From: an uncultured Geobacteraceae bacterium
Lineage (GTDB): Bacteria > Desulfobacterota > Desulfuromonadia > Geobacterales > Pseudopelobacteraceae
DNA length: 36,697 nucleotides
Direction of reading: 5' to 3'
NCBI GenBank assembly: GCA_903845365.1
Contig: CAIMXI010000270.1
Coordinates: 1 to 36,697 of the forward strand
Part shown: positions 6,348 through 14,198 of the stretch, in pieces
How the letters are laid out: the number at the start of each line of letters is the position of its first letter
Position numbering within the stretch: the first letter of the stretch is position 1
Notes under the pieces: generated by a model
What the model saw: the letters and a program-made list of their open reading frames with translations, nothing else
Database searches by the model: none
What the model was told of the DNA's origin: nothing
Translations under genes and position numbers: made by a program

Positions 6348-7565
6348 TCAGACAACATCTTTCGTAAGGCTCTTGTACAATTCAACATATTCAGCGAAAC
6401 GACTGTTTTTATCGAATAGATCATTCGCACGTTTACGGCAATTTGTAGTGTAATGTTCCTTACTTTTTTTTCTCACCGTCTCAATAGCTAATGCCAAACC
6501 AGGTAAATCGCAGCGTTCAACTACTAACCCGCAAGTATTGTCCAAACATTCCGGACTACCACCGGTATTAAATGTGACGACCGGAGTTCCGCAAGCTAAT
6601 GCCTCAAGGTTAGTTGTGGGAAAATTATCTTCAAGCGTCGGATTTACAAAAAGATCAACCGCGCTATAAATTTCCGCAAGTGCTTTTGTATCATGAGTTT
6701 TAGTAATACCAATGATCTCAGGCGGTAGTTCTTTTCTTTGCTCTTCAGTGACTCCAACCAGAACTATTTTTTCATCCGTGCGCAGTTGCTTAGCGAGATC
6801 AATGAAGTATTGATATCCTTTGTTTTCGCCGAAAACAGTAGCAACTCCCAGTATTAGGAAATTACCTTGCAATTGATAACGGTTGCGAAAATCGCTTGAA
6901 GTTGGCTTAAACACGGTCAAGTCAATTCCATTATTGATAACCACAACCAGATATTCTTGAAGAAACGACAGATGAACCAGGCCTGCGAGCCATTTTGAAG
7001 GGGTAACTATTGTCAACTGCTTAATACCAGTAAATAATCTCTTTTTCCGGATGTAATTCTGCTTAGAATTGTCAACCAAAAGGCTTTTCGGGTATTCTCT
7101 TTTCAAAGGACAATCATAACACTGACTTTTCCAACGAGCGCAACCAACAAGTTCAAAATGCGAACAATGCCCGGTAAACGTCCAGCAATCGTGCAGTGTC
7201 CAAATAACCGGTTTATTAGCTTGTTTTAGATATTCAAAGAGTAAACCGATGTGAAGATAATATCCATGCAGGTTGTGCAGATGAATAACATCCGGATTTA
7301 ATGCTCTTATTTGCGTGATCAATTTTATTGTAGCATTCTTTGAGCCAAATCCATGTTCGTCAAAAAGTCTTGTTCGTGCAACATGAAGATAGTTGTCTAA
7401 ACTGCTTCCGATGCGAATTGTCTGTTCGCAGCTTTTGGCAATATCGCGACCAAATGCCACTGTACTTTGATACCCTTTAGAAACTAAAAGAGAGTGTAAA
7501 TCAGTTACAATCCGCCCGGTGCTTCCAATACCACAGACTGAATTTATTTGTAGAATGTGAATCAT
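6348..7565 (-). CDS. GT4-family glycosyltransferase
   Basis: The 405-residue protein begins MIHILQINSVCGIGSTGRIVTDLHSLL, a typical glycine-rich acceptor-domain start of the WcaC/WbaZ kind. The donor domain carries ILGVATVFGENKGYQYFI. LEDNFPTTNLEALACGTPVV follows, with the E-x(8)-E pair that binds the nucleotide diphosphate, and then TGGSPE. A cysteine-rich stretch (CWTFTGHCSHFELVGCARWKSQCYDC) in the middle is common in this subfamily. Its ATG at 7565 overlaps the stop of the polymerase gene as ATGA, so the genes are translationally coupled; an upstream in-frame start at 7598 is less likely. Confidence 0.88.
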   Translation of the reverse strand: MIHILQINSVCGIGSTGRIVTDLHSLLVSKGYQSTVAFGRDIAKSCEQTIRIGSSLDNYLHVARTRLFDEHGFGSKNATIKLITQIRALNPDVIHLHNLHGYYLHIGLLFEYLKQANKPVIWTLHDCWTFTGHCSHFELVGCARWKSQCYDCPLKREYPKSLLVDNSKQNYIRKKRLFTGIKQLTIVTPSKWLAGLVHLSFLQEYLVVVINNGIDLTVFKPTSSDFRNRYQLQGNFLILGVATVFGENKGYQYFIDLAKQLRTDEKIVLVGVTEEQRKELPPEIIGITKTHDTKALAEIYSAVDLFVNPTLEDNFPTTNLEALACGTPVVTFNTGGSPECLDNTCGLVVERCDLPGLALAIETVRKKSKEHYTTNCRKRANDLFDKNSRFAEYVELYKSLTKDVV

Positions 7566-8950
7566 GGATTTGCAGGTACTTTTAATGGTTCCGCACAATA
7601 TTCTTTCGACCCATCCACATCACTGTAACAATTTGTTCCTAACGATACTTTGCGCGAACTTGAAAGCCTCATTTTAAGTATTTGCAAGCCAATATACAAA
7701 AATATTGAAGGATACAAAGACGCCTTCAAAAGATTCATGAAGTCAGAGCGAAGCGAATTTAACGCACCAAAAAGTAAACCGACCCCTAACGCTAAAAAAA
7801 ATATTTTACTCTTCGCAATGCCGTTTAAAACAGAAGCCACCACAAACCCATAAATTAGATGAAGCAAAACAACCGCAATCATACCGCCAGAATAAATTGC
7901 TTCTGCAAGAAAACCAAAGTCTTGACCATACCAGCCAAAACGTTCATGCAAAACTGATACAAGAGGGTCACCAAATAAATACCATCCAAATAGAAATCTG
8001 GGAAATAAAGTATTGCCAACTGCGTAAAAATAATACCAATATCCCTGCGGGCCATTGATATCTATAAATTCGGCCATTTGCGTGTTTACATGCAAAGTTG
8101 ACGTTGGCGCAAGAATAAATGTGACTAAATCAGGGAAATACTCCAAAATAGCTACATCAACTGAGAACATCTTCCAACCCACATCAAAGTTTCGGTTCAA
8201 ACCTAAAAAACTGGTTGTCACCATAAAGACTAAAATAATCGCAACTATCCTTAAATATGGCAGTTTTGGGCTTTTACCGCTTGCCCATGCAAAAAAAGTT
8301 GAAGCGGCTAAAATCATAATTGGCGGTAATGCAGACCGACGACTGCCTTCGAATCCTACAAGCAGGAGATGAAAAAATAACAGCATTAAAACAATATATG
8401 TTGAACCAGTTATACGATTTTCAATATTCTTAAAATTAAATATGATTAGTACACATAACAAAACCGCATTTACTGGCACCAGCGTTGTGTACCAAAATGG
8501 CCTAATATAATCCATAAATTCGGTTTTATCACTTATTCCGATTTGACCCGAGGCAGTGGAAAATGAATAAATATCAATTATTACTATAATAGAAACAAGT
8601 AAAAGTTCAATGCCCTTTATCTTGGGCAATTGTTTTATTGGATTTAAGAGAGATCTAAATTCAATGCTCTTATTTTTTCGTTTTTTTAAAAAAAATAACG
8701 CTGATGAATAAAAGGAAATGGCTGCTATCAAGGAATATTTTAATACTGCAATAAATTGGTTCTCTATGATATTGGTTGGCAAGTTGAGTTTAAAATAATA
8801 GTGGATAGGTATATAAGCCCAATAACTTTGAGAAAAGATAAAAGATAAAATGAAAATATAATACCGATTGAATCCTTTTAATATAAAAGGAGGCGTAAGC
8901 CATAGAATTAAATTGGCAATTATCAATAAATCTATAGTAGTATCATCCAT
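7562..8950 (-). CDS. O-antigen/polysaccharide polymerase, Wzy-like membrane protein
   Basis: The 462-residue protein is very hydrophobic and has about ten to twelve predicted membrane helices. It has a large loop between helices at about residues 255-330 (FDVGWKMFSVD to GDPLVSVLHERFGWYGQDFG), as in Wzy polymerases and the O-antigen ligase fold. A short soluble tail (SSSRKVSLGTNCYSD and onward) follows the last helix. Wzy polymerases join undecaprenyl-linked repeat units on the periplasmic face. Sequence identity in this family is low, so the call rests on topology and on being the only such protein in a locus that also has Wzx. No ribosome site precedes the ATG. The gene is more AT-rich than its neighbours, as is usual for wzy. 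Confidence 0.75.
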   Translation of the reverse strand: MDDTTIDLLIIANLILWLTPPFILKGFNRYYIFILSFIFSQSYWAYIPIHYYFKLNLPTNIIENQFIAVLKYSLIAAISFYSSALFFLKKRKNKSIEFRSLLNPIKQLPKIKGIELLLVSIIVIIDIYSFSTASGQIGISDKTEFMDYIRPFWYTTLVPVNAVLLCVLIIFNFKNIENRITGSTYIVLMLLFFHLLLVGFEGSRRSALPPIMILAASTFFAWASGKSPKLPYLRIVAIILVFMVTTSFLGLNRNFDVGWKMFSVDVAILEYFPDLVTFILAPTSTLHVNTQMAEFIDINGPQGYWYYFYAVGNTLFPRFLFGWYLFGDPLVSVLHERFGWYGQDFGFLAEAIYSGGMIAVVLLHLIYGFVVASVLNGIAKSKIFFLALGVGLLFGALNSLRSDFMNLLKASLYPSIFLYIGLQILKMRLSSSRKVSLGTNCYSDVDGSKEYCAEPLKVPANP

Positions 8951-8967
8951 AAAGGTAGTTATAGTTT

Positions 8968-10086
8968 TTACTTATAATTGTAGAAAGTGATAATTTTGTT
9001 AACAACCTTCTCAACTTCCATATCTGTCATACGTGGATGAATAGGGATACTCAAAGCATCGGAATTTAGTTGTTCTGAGTTTGGCAAGCGGATATCCATC
9101 TGCCCATACAATGCATTCAAATGAAGTGGATGATAACGCAAGGTTGTATAGATCTGTTCACCCAATAGATAATGCGCTAATTCGTTACGCTTTGGGACAC
9201 GAATACAATAGGTGAAATATGAGTGCTTATTTCCTGATTCAGCTTCTGCTGGAGTAATTAACCCAGGAACAGTAGAAAGCTCTTTTTGATAATTATTCCA
9301 TATTTCATTACGCCGGGCTTGTAAATCATCAATCCGATCAAGTTGAGCTATACCAATACCGGCAGCCATGTTAGTGGGCAGCATCTTGATAAAAGGCTCC
9401 TGAATACAGTATTCCCACCAATTGGCTTTTGTTCCGGCATTACTCACGGCAGAATCAAAACCGGACTTGCCTATTCCGCAGTAGCGCATCACTTTGGCTC
9501 GTTCAATGCGTTCTGACCGTCTTGCAGTAATCCCCCCTCCTTCGCCTACGGTAAGATTTTTCACAGCATCGTAACTAAAGATACCGACATCACCAATTGT
9601 TCCACATGGTTGACCTTTGTATGTACTATCCACTGCATGTGCGGCATCCTCAATCACAGGCAAACCAATATCTAAAATTGGATCCATGTCAACGGCGAGA
9701 CCGGCGTAATGCACCACCATAATCGCAGCGGTTTTTTCTGTAATTTTCGATTCTATGTCCTCACGTCTGACATTCATGGTGGTCAGATCAACATCGCAGA
9801 AAACAGGCCTATGACCTGCTAAAATTACAGCCTGAGCACACGAAACCCAAGTGAAACTCGGCAGGATAACCTCAGAGTTGGGAGGCAGCTCAAGCAGCTT
9901 GACTGCCATGAACAAAGCATTTGAACCACTATCTACCATGGCAAAAGTCTTTAATCCGAACTTTTCCATATATTTATTTTCAAACAGATCGACATTCTTG
10001 CCAAAGCCCATCCACTGGCTACGCATACAAGCTGCAACATTGGCAATTTCCTCTTCGCCGACAAGTGAACCAAATACTGATATCAT
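8968..10086 (-). CDS. DegT/DnrJ/EryC1/StrS aminotransferase (FdtB/QdtB-like)
   Basis: I start at the ATG at 10086, which has a perfect AAGGAG 7 bases upstream, giving 372 residues. The longer frame to 10176 has no support. Motifs are VDSGSNALFMAVKLL (cofactor phosphate site), SFTWVSCAQAVI, VIEDAAHAVDSTYKG (PLP aspartate) and FSYDAVKNLTVGEGGG with the Schiff-base lysine K176. It stands 19 bp after the formyltransferase gene and close to a WxcM/FdtA-like isomerase and RmlC. That set matches the known FdtA-FdtB or QdtA-QdtB route to dTDP-3-amino-3,6-dideoxyhexose, so a 3-keto sugar is the likely substrate. The choice of FdtB over other DegT enzymes is inference from neighbours. Confidence 0.88.
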   Translation of the reverse strand: MISVFGSLVGEEEIANVAACMRSQWMGFGKNVDLFENKYMEKFGLKTFAMVDSGSNALFMAVKLLELPPNSEVILPSFTWVSCAQAVILAGHRPVFCDVDLTTMNVRREDIESKITEKTAAIMVVHYAGLAVDMDPILDIGLPVIEDAAHAVDSTYKGQPCGTIGDVGIFSYDAVKNLTVGEGGGITARRSERIERAKVMRYCGIGKSGFDSAVSNAGTKANWWEYCIQEPFIKMLPTNMAAGIGIAQLDRIDDLQARRNEIWNNYQKELSTVPGLITPAEAESGNKHSYFTYCIRVPKRNELAHYLLGEQIYTTLRYHPLHLNALYGQMDIRLPNSEQLNSDALSIPIHPRMTDMEVEKVVNKIITFYNYK

Positions 10087-10105
10087 TGTAAATCTCCTTT
10101 TAATT

Positions 10106-10918
10106 TTAATATGAAATTTTGAATGGTGTAAAAAACGGTACATCTTCAGCGCAAATGGAAAGTACTTGATCACCAATTTTAATTTTAGGACCTATAAATC
10201 CTGGGAAAGAAATAGCTCGGATAAATCGATTTTGGGTTTCTTTATCCCACGACAAATCCAATATTCCATCGTTTGGCAAACTCTTCGGATAATATGTCTT
10301 GCGTGATTTGTCTTGTTCTGACCCTAGAACTCGATTTTCTAAGATCCTATGTATGTTTGCTTTAAGCATCGAGAAACAATGTGCTGTACTTTTATCATAA
10401 AGGCTTTTTCTTGATTCTAACGGATCAATGTCAAAGAATGATTGAGCGATAATACACCCCGAATCTATACCTTCTTCAACATAATGCATAGTTACTGCAA
10501 ACTCCTTTTCATCATTCCATATGGCCCACATTTCTGGCCAATAACCACCATACCTTGGTAGTGGGGCGTAATGAACATTTACAATTCCAAGTTTGTTATC
10601 AAAAATGTGCAGCCAATCACTCTTGAAGATCATGTTATTCTGTAGACTTAGTACAATATCAGCATCAAACTGTATTACACTGGACAATACCTTAGGTGTA
10701 TTCAGCTTAAGAGTTTGAAGTGTAGGTATGTCGTATTTCCTTGCTCTGGCTAATAGTGATGGGAAAATAGTGTCTTGACCTTTGTCATCTTGCCTAGCTA
10801 TACACATTACAACATCAAATTCGTTTTCAATTAAATAGTCAAGCATCATACAAGCCTGTTCATGGCCTCCGACTATAATTATTTTCTTATTTCTCAAGTT
10901 TTCACTTAATTTGTCCAT
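10106..10918 (-). CDS. Sugar N-formyltransferase (methionyl-tRNA formyltransferase fold)
   Basis: In the 270-residue protein, KKIIIVGGHEQACMMLDYL opens the fold. The catalytic triad of the family is visible as N114 and H116 in NVHYAPLPRYGGYWP and D152 in GIDSGCII. This is the Asn-His-Asp arrangement that transfers formyl from N10-formyltetrahydrofolate to an amine. A C-terminal domain (about 200-270) replaces the tRNA-binding domain of Fmt. Known relatives formylate dTDP-Qui3N, dTDP-Fuc3N or dTDP-Qui4N. The ATG lies inside the end of the upstream gene (17-bp overlap) with AGGGG about 8 bases upstream. Next to an FdtB-like aminotransferase, the likely product is a dTDP-3-formamido-3,6-dideoxyhexose. 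Confidence 0.85.
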   Translation of the reverse strand: MDKLSENLRNKKIIIVGGHEQACMMLDYLIENEFDVVMCIARQDDKGQDTIFPSLLARARKYDIPTLQTLKLNTPKVLSSVIQFDADIVLSLQNNMIFKSDWLHIFDNKLGIVNVHYAPLPRYGGYWPEMWAIWNDEKEFAVTMHYVEEGIDSGCIIAQSFFDIDPLESRKSLYDKSTAHCFSMLKANIHRILENRVLGSEQDKSRKTYYPKSLPNDGILDLSWDKETQNRFIRAISFPGFIGPKIKIGDQVLSICAEDVPFFTPFKISY

Positions 10919-12065
10919 TCATTTTCCCCTTTGTGAATTGATTGTGCTTGTTTACTTCAGTTATCCAATATTTCATTCTTGAATCAACATCATGCCCATC
11001 TGCATAAACTCTGCTATAAGCTGCCTTTGCCACAGATCCTCTCAATTCCTGGTTATCTATCAGCAATTTAAGTTTGTTCAATAATTCGTTTTTGTCTCTA
11101 AAGAACATGGCTTCTTCATCTGATTTGAAGAGAGCAGCCAGATCATCGGTATACTGACTAAGCATGGCTGTTTTCATAGCCGGAATCTGGAAGTTACGTC
11201 TTGTATACGTATCATGGTTAAGTGTTGACAAAAAACAAAGAGCAACTTTTGCCCCACATACAGCATATCGGTAATTATCGCCAGTAGCGGGGCTCACTGG
11301 ATACATTGCCCGCAAGGGGCTTGTGGCTGAAAGCTTTGGTAATGCACGATCCCATCCACCACCATATAACCTCAAACCATAGCCGGCATTTAAGATCGCT
11401 TCCAGCAGTTCTATGCGGCCATCTTCTTCATAATGACCTGCAAAAACCACATCACACTTAAATTTATCAGGTATATTTTCTGCCAGCTCTTGATAGTCGG
11501 AATCAGGAATAAAATAAGACCTCAGTAGATGTACATTTTTTGCTCCGTACTTTCTATACTCTACAATATTAGTTTGCCGATAAGAAAAATGGATATCAAA
11601 GTAGGGTATGCTGGCTAAAAAATTTCGCCATAACCCCCGGATAGCACTTTCACTGAATGGATTATCATTTGCATATTGGCAAAAAATAGTATCTGGCAAA
11701 AGTTGTTGCAACTTCTTAACTGTATTCGGTGAAATTATCTGTACATTATAAAACCAAACAATATCTGGCTTAAAATGCTCACAAACTGCTACAAGTCTAC
11801 GATTTACTTTCCAGACAACCGGGCCAGAAAGAAGTCGAAACTGAATACGGTGAAACAACGAGTGATAAAATGGTTCAGTATACCCGGGCTTCCAGTACTT
11901 AAAATCATCAAGCCATCCAAATCGCTCAACTTCACAACCTTGCTTTTCAAGTGCTATAGCACAAGCTTCCTGGTACCAAGGCCATATAAAGTCACCAAGC
12001 AGAAGAATACGATGTACTGATTGGATGTTATTTTGAATTTCAAGACTTCCTGACATCTGCTTCAT
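10902..12065 (-). CDS. CgeB-like glycosyltransferase (DUF3880 plus GT1-like C-terminal domain)
   Basis: The 387-residue GT-B protein begins its first strand at HRILLLGDFIWPWYQEACAIALEKQG. FKPDIVWFYNVQIISPNTV and CQYANDNPF are typical of the DUF3880/CgeB group. The C-terminal half has CDVVFAGHYEEDGRIELLEAI, LRLYGGGWD, LNHDTYTRRNFQIPAMKTAML and the closing helix. This matches Glyco_trans_1_2, in which the protein recognises a nucleotide sugar. The ATG overlaps the stop of the cupin gene (ATGA), and the end overlaps the formyltransferase start, so the three are one translationally coupled block. It may transfer the formamido sugar made by its neighbours, which is inference. Confidence 0.8.
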   Translation of the reverse strand: MKQMSGSLEIQNNIQSVHRILLLGDFIWPWYQEACAIALEKQGCEVERFGWLDDFKYWKPGYTEPFYHSLFHRIQFRLLSGPVVWKVNRRLVAVCEHFKPDIVWFYNVQIISPNTVKKLQQLLPDTIFCQYANDNPFSESAIRGLWRNFLASIPYFDIHFSYRQTNIVEYRKYGAKNVHLLRSYFIPDSDYQELAENIPDKFKCDVVFAGHYEEDGRIELLEAILNAGYGLRLYGGGWDRALPKLSATSPLRAMYPVSPATGDNYRYAVCGAKVALCFLSTLNHDTYTRRNFQIPAMKTAMLSQYTDDLAALFKSDEEAMFFRDKNELLNKLKLLIDNQELRGSVAKAAYSRVYADGHDVDSRMKYWITEVNKHNQFTKGKMNGQIK

Positions 12066-12502
12066 TCGGCTTGAAAATCAAAGTCACTGAAATCAGCGGT
12101 GTATTCATCGTTCATGGTCGGTGTCCAGGCAGGGTTCGGCATATTTAGAACATACGCATCCTCATCTCCCAGATTCTGTAACGAGGCAGGAACGCCTATG
12201 GGTACTATCACAGACCGGTATTCATAATCTTCGCCACTGTAAAAAACTTGATAGCCGTCGGCAGTTTTTAACACAAACCGGGCATTGCCTTTAATGCAGG
12301 TGAAGCAACCGGTGCGAATAAAGTGCAAATGTGGTCCTTTGATCTGTTGCGGGGCAATGACTGTAAGGTAAACCTGTTGCGGTTCTTTTCCGGGCGAAAA
12401 AAAACCATCGTGAATATTGTAAAGAGGAACAAGAAAACCATTTAGTTGATTCGTATGGTCTTTTGTGATGAATTTGTTGTTGGTTTTAGTTTGTATAATC
12501 AT
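12062..12502 (-). CDS. WxcM/FdtA-like cupin, probable dTDP-sugar 3,4-ketoisomerase
   Basis: The 146-residue single-domain cupin has LNGFLVPLYNIHDGFF, VYLTVIAPQQIKGPHLHFIRTG, FTCIKGNARFVLKT, YEYRSVIVPIGVPASLQNLGDEDAYVLNMPN. The histidine pair in GPHLHF lies where FdtA/QdtA enzymes carry their catalytic histidines. These isomerases turn dTDP-4-keto-6-deoxyglucose into a 3-keto sugar for a 3-aminotransferase. A related group (WxcM C-terminal domains) has other sugar-modifying roles. The ribosome site TTGGAG precedes the ATG. The nearby DegT aminotransferase and formyltransferase favour the ketoisomerase reading; the length agrees with FdtA (about 140 residues). Confidence 0.75.
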   Translation of the reverse strand: MIIQTKTNNKFITKDHTNQLNGFLVPLYNIHDGFFSPGKEPQQVYLTVIAPQQIKGPHLHFIRTGCFTCIKGNARFVLKTADGYQVFYSGEDYEYRSVIVPIGVPASLQNLGDEDAYVLNMPNPAWTPTMNDEYTADFSDFDFQAE

Positions 12503-12530
12503 AATGACTCCAACCTATTCCTATGTATTT

Positions 12531-13073
12531 TCAATCAAAAAACGCAGCATCGTTTATAGTTACAGCAGTAGCATCTTTATCTGATAGTATGGGTGCGCTC
12601 CCCTGAATTGGCCAATCAATCCCTAAAGCAGGATCAGACCATAGCAGAGTTCTTTCATGTTCAGCATATCTGTAATCGGTAACACTGTAATAAACGTCTG
12701 CATAATCGCTGGTAACATAGAATCCATGGGCGTACCCTGGTGGTATCCAAAGCATATCTCTACTTTCAGAGTTCAGCGAAAAGCCGACAAATTTCAAAAA
12801 ATTCGGAGACGATCTTCTCAAATCAACCACTACATCAAAGATGGCACCAGAAAGAACGCTTATCAGTTTCCCCTGAGGATGCTGAATCTGGTAATGCAAC
12901 CCACGCAAAACATTCTTAGCTGACCGAGACTGGTTATTTTGTACAAATTTGGATTTTATCCCGATGATAGAAAGATCCTGGTCAGACCAACTTGTGTCTT
13001 CACCCAACTCTGTAGATATCAAGTTTGGTTCCAACAACAATACATCGGATAACCGCGTAGAAATTATTTTCAT
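12531..13073 (-). CDS. rmlC: dTDP-4-dehydrorhamnose 3,5-epimerase (RmlC family)
   Basis: The 180-residue cupin has the full RmlC signature. FVQNNQSRSAKNVLRGLHYQ holds the catalytic H60, followed by QGKLISVLSGAIFDVVVDLRRSSP, MLWIPPGYAHGFYV, and VYYSVTDYRYAEHE with the active-site Tyr. LLWSDPALGIDWPI closes the core. It epimerises C3 and C5 of dTDP-4-keto-6-deoxyglucose. RmlA, RmlB and RmlD are not in the window, so the substrate must come from genes elsewhere and the final sugar may be L-rhamnose or another L-6-deoxyhexose. GAGGTGA precedes the ATG. The segment around residues 23-40 (LGEDTSWSDQDLSIIG) is somewhat unlike the standard DERGFF region. Confidence 0.9.
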   Translation of the reverse strand: MKIISTRLSDVLLLEPNLISTELGEDTSWSDQDLSIIGIKSKFVQNNQSRSAKNVLRGLHYQIQHPQGKLISVLSGAIFDVVVDLRRSSPNFLKFVGFSLNSESRDMLWIPPGYAHGFYVTSDYADVYYSVTDYRYAEHERTLLWSDPALGIDWPIQGSAPILSDKDATAVTINDAAFFD

Positions 13074-13091
13074 AGGAGCATCACCTCAAGA

Positions 13092-14192
13092 TTAAATAGC
13101 GTTTTCTACTAAAATTTTTACACCTCGGCTTGGTGGCCATTGCAGAGCGGTTTTACGTGCCTCTTCACCCATACTTTTTCGCAGTGCTGGGTTTTGATAA
13201 AGCAACGTGATAAAGTTTGCAAGTGTCTGAATATCCTCCGAATCATAGAGGAATCCATTACGCCCTTGTGCAATTCGATCAAGAGCTGCACCAGCTTGAT
13301 ATGAGCCAATGACCGGCACTCCAAGTGCCATAGCCAGGGTGGTCCCACCATATGAATCCAGTCTGGCCGGATGAACAAACACATCGCTGTTGGCAATCAG
13401 TGCCTTAAAATCATTAATCGCAAGCCACTTTTCGAGTATGATTTGCTCGGTTAATTTCAGATCATCGATTAAACGCGCAATTTTAGGCAGGTCTGAACCA
13501 CTGCCGACGATAACAACTTTTATATGCTTTCGTATTTTATCATCAATTAAAGTAATCGACTTAACTAGCAGATCAAACCCTTTTTCGTAAATAATGCGAC
13601 TGCCAGCTGATATTAAAAAAACATCTGAGTCAATTGCAAAATTTGCCCTTATTTGCTCATTCTGGGAAATGTAATACTGTGTATTTTCTTCGGTATCAAC
13701 AAAAATAGGAAGGTTTACGAGCCGACTTTCCTTAAAACCCTTATTACGAAAATAGGTTATGCAGGCAATACCAACGCAGAAAATCTTTGATTTACTGTGC
13801 TTCAATATTTTATGCGCCAGCCAACGTACCAGTTTCTTTTTAATAGTTAGATGTTGCGTACTAGTATTCGGCATATCAGTCCAGTGATTGAAAGGACGGC
13901 GCAATAACAAGAAAAGCAAATGAATTAACCGTGTATTATTATTTGCCCACCCAACAATAACATACTTCTCATCTTTGTGAGTTAAACAGTATTTTATGAA
14001 GTCCCAATTAATAGCCTTACCGTAAATTTCAGCAGTGAAATGCTCATGGGAAATACTGTTTTTCCATTGATAAAGGCTTGAATCCTGATCGAGAGCATAC
14101 CAAAGCTTAATGCCGGTTTCAGGCATATTCTTAAACTGGGCTATCAACACATTGTTGTGTGGAGTTGCGACATCTTGAATAAGGTTAATCAT
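13092..14192 (-). CDS. GT4-family glycosyltransferase
   Basis: The 366-residue GT-B enzyme has a short acceptor domain with WYALDQDSSLYQW and VIVGWANNNTRLIHLLF. The donor domain starts at FLISAGSRIIYEKGFDLLVKSI and includes VVIVGSGSDLPKI and HPARLDSYGGTTLAMALGVPVI. The second acidic residue of the usual E-x7-E pair is replaced (TLAMALG), a variant seen in some GT4 subgroups. The start follows the AsnB stop by 6 bp with only a weak GGA, so translation is probably coupled. No specificity can be assigned. Confidence 0.85.
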   Translation of the reverse strand: MINLIQDVATPHNNVLIAQFKNMPETGIKLWYALDQDSSLYQWKNSISHEHFTAEIYGKAINWDFIKYCLTHKDEKYVIVGWANNNTRLIHLLFLLLRRPFNHWTDMPNTSTQHLTIKKKLVRWLAHKILKHSKSKIFCVGIACITYFRNKGFKESRLVNLPIFVDTEENTQYYISQNEQIRANFAIDSDVFLISAGSRIIYEKGFDLLVKSITLIDDKIRKHIKVVIVGSGSDLPKIARLIDDLKLTEQIILEKWLAINDFKALIANSDVFVHPARLDSYGGTTLAMALGVPVIGSYQAGAALDRIAQGRNGFLYDSEDIQTLANFITLLYQNPALRKSMGEEARKTALQWPPSRGVKILVENAI

Positions 14193-14198
14193 AACTTA

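Noticed and set aside
12531-13073. A complete dTDP-L-rhamnose pathway
   Set aside because: Only RmlC is present; RmlA, RmlB and RmlD are not encoded in the window.
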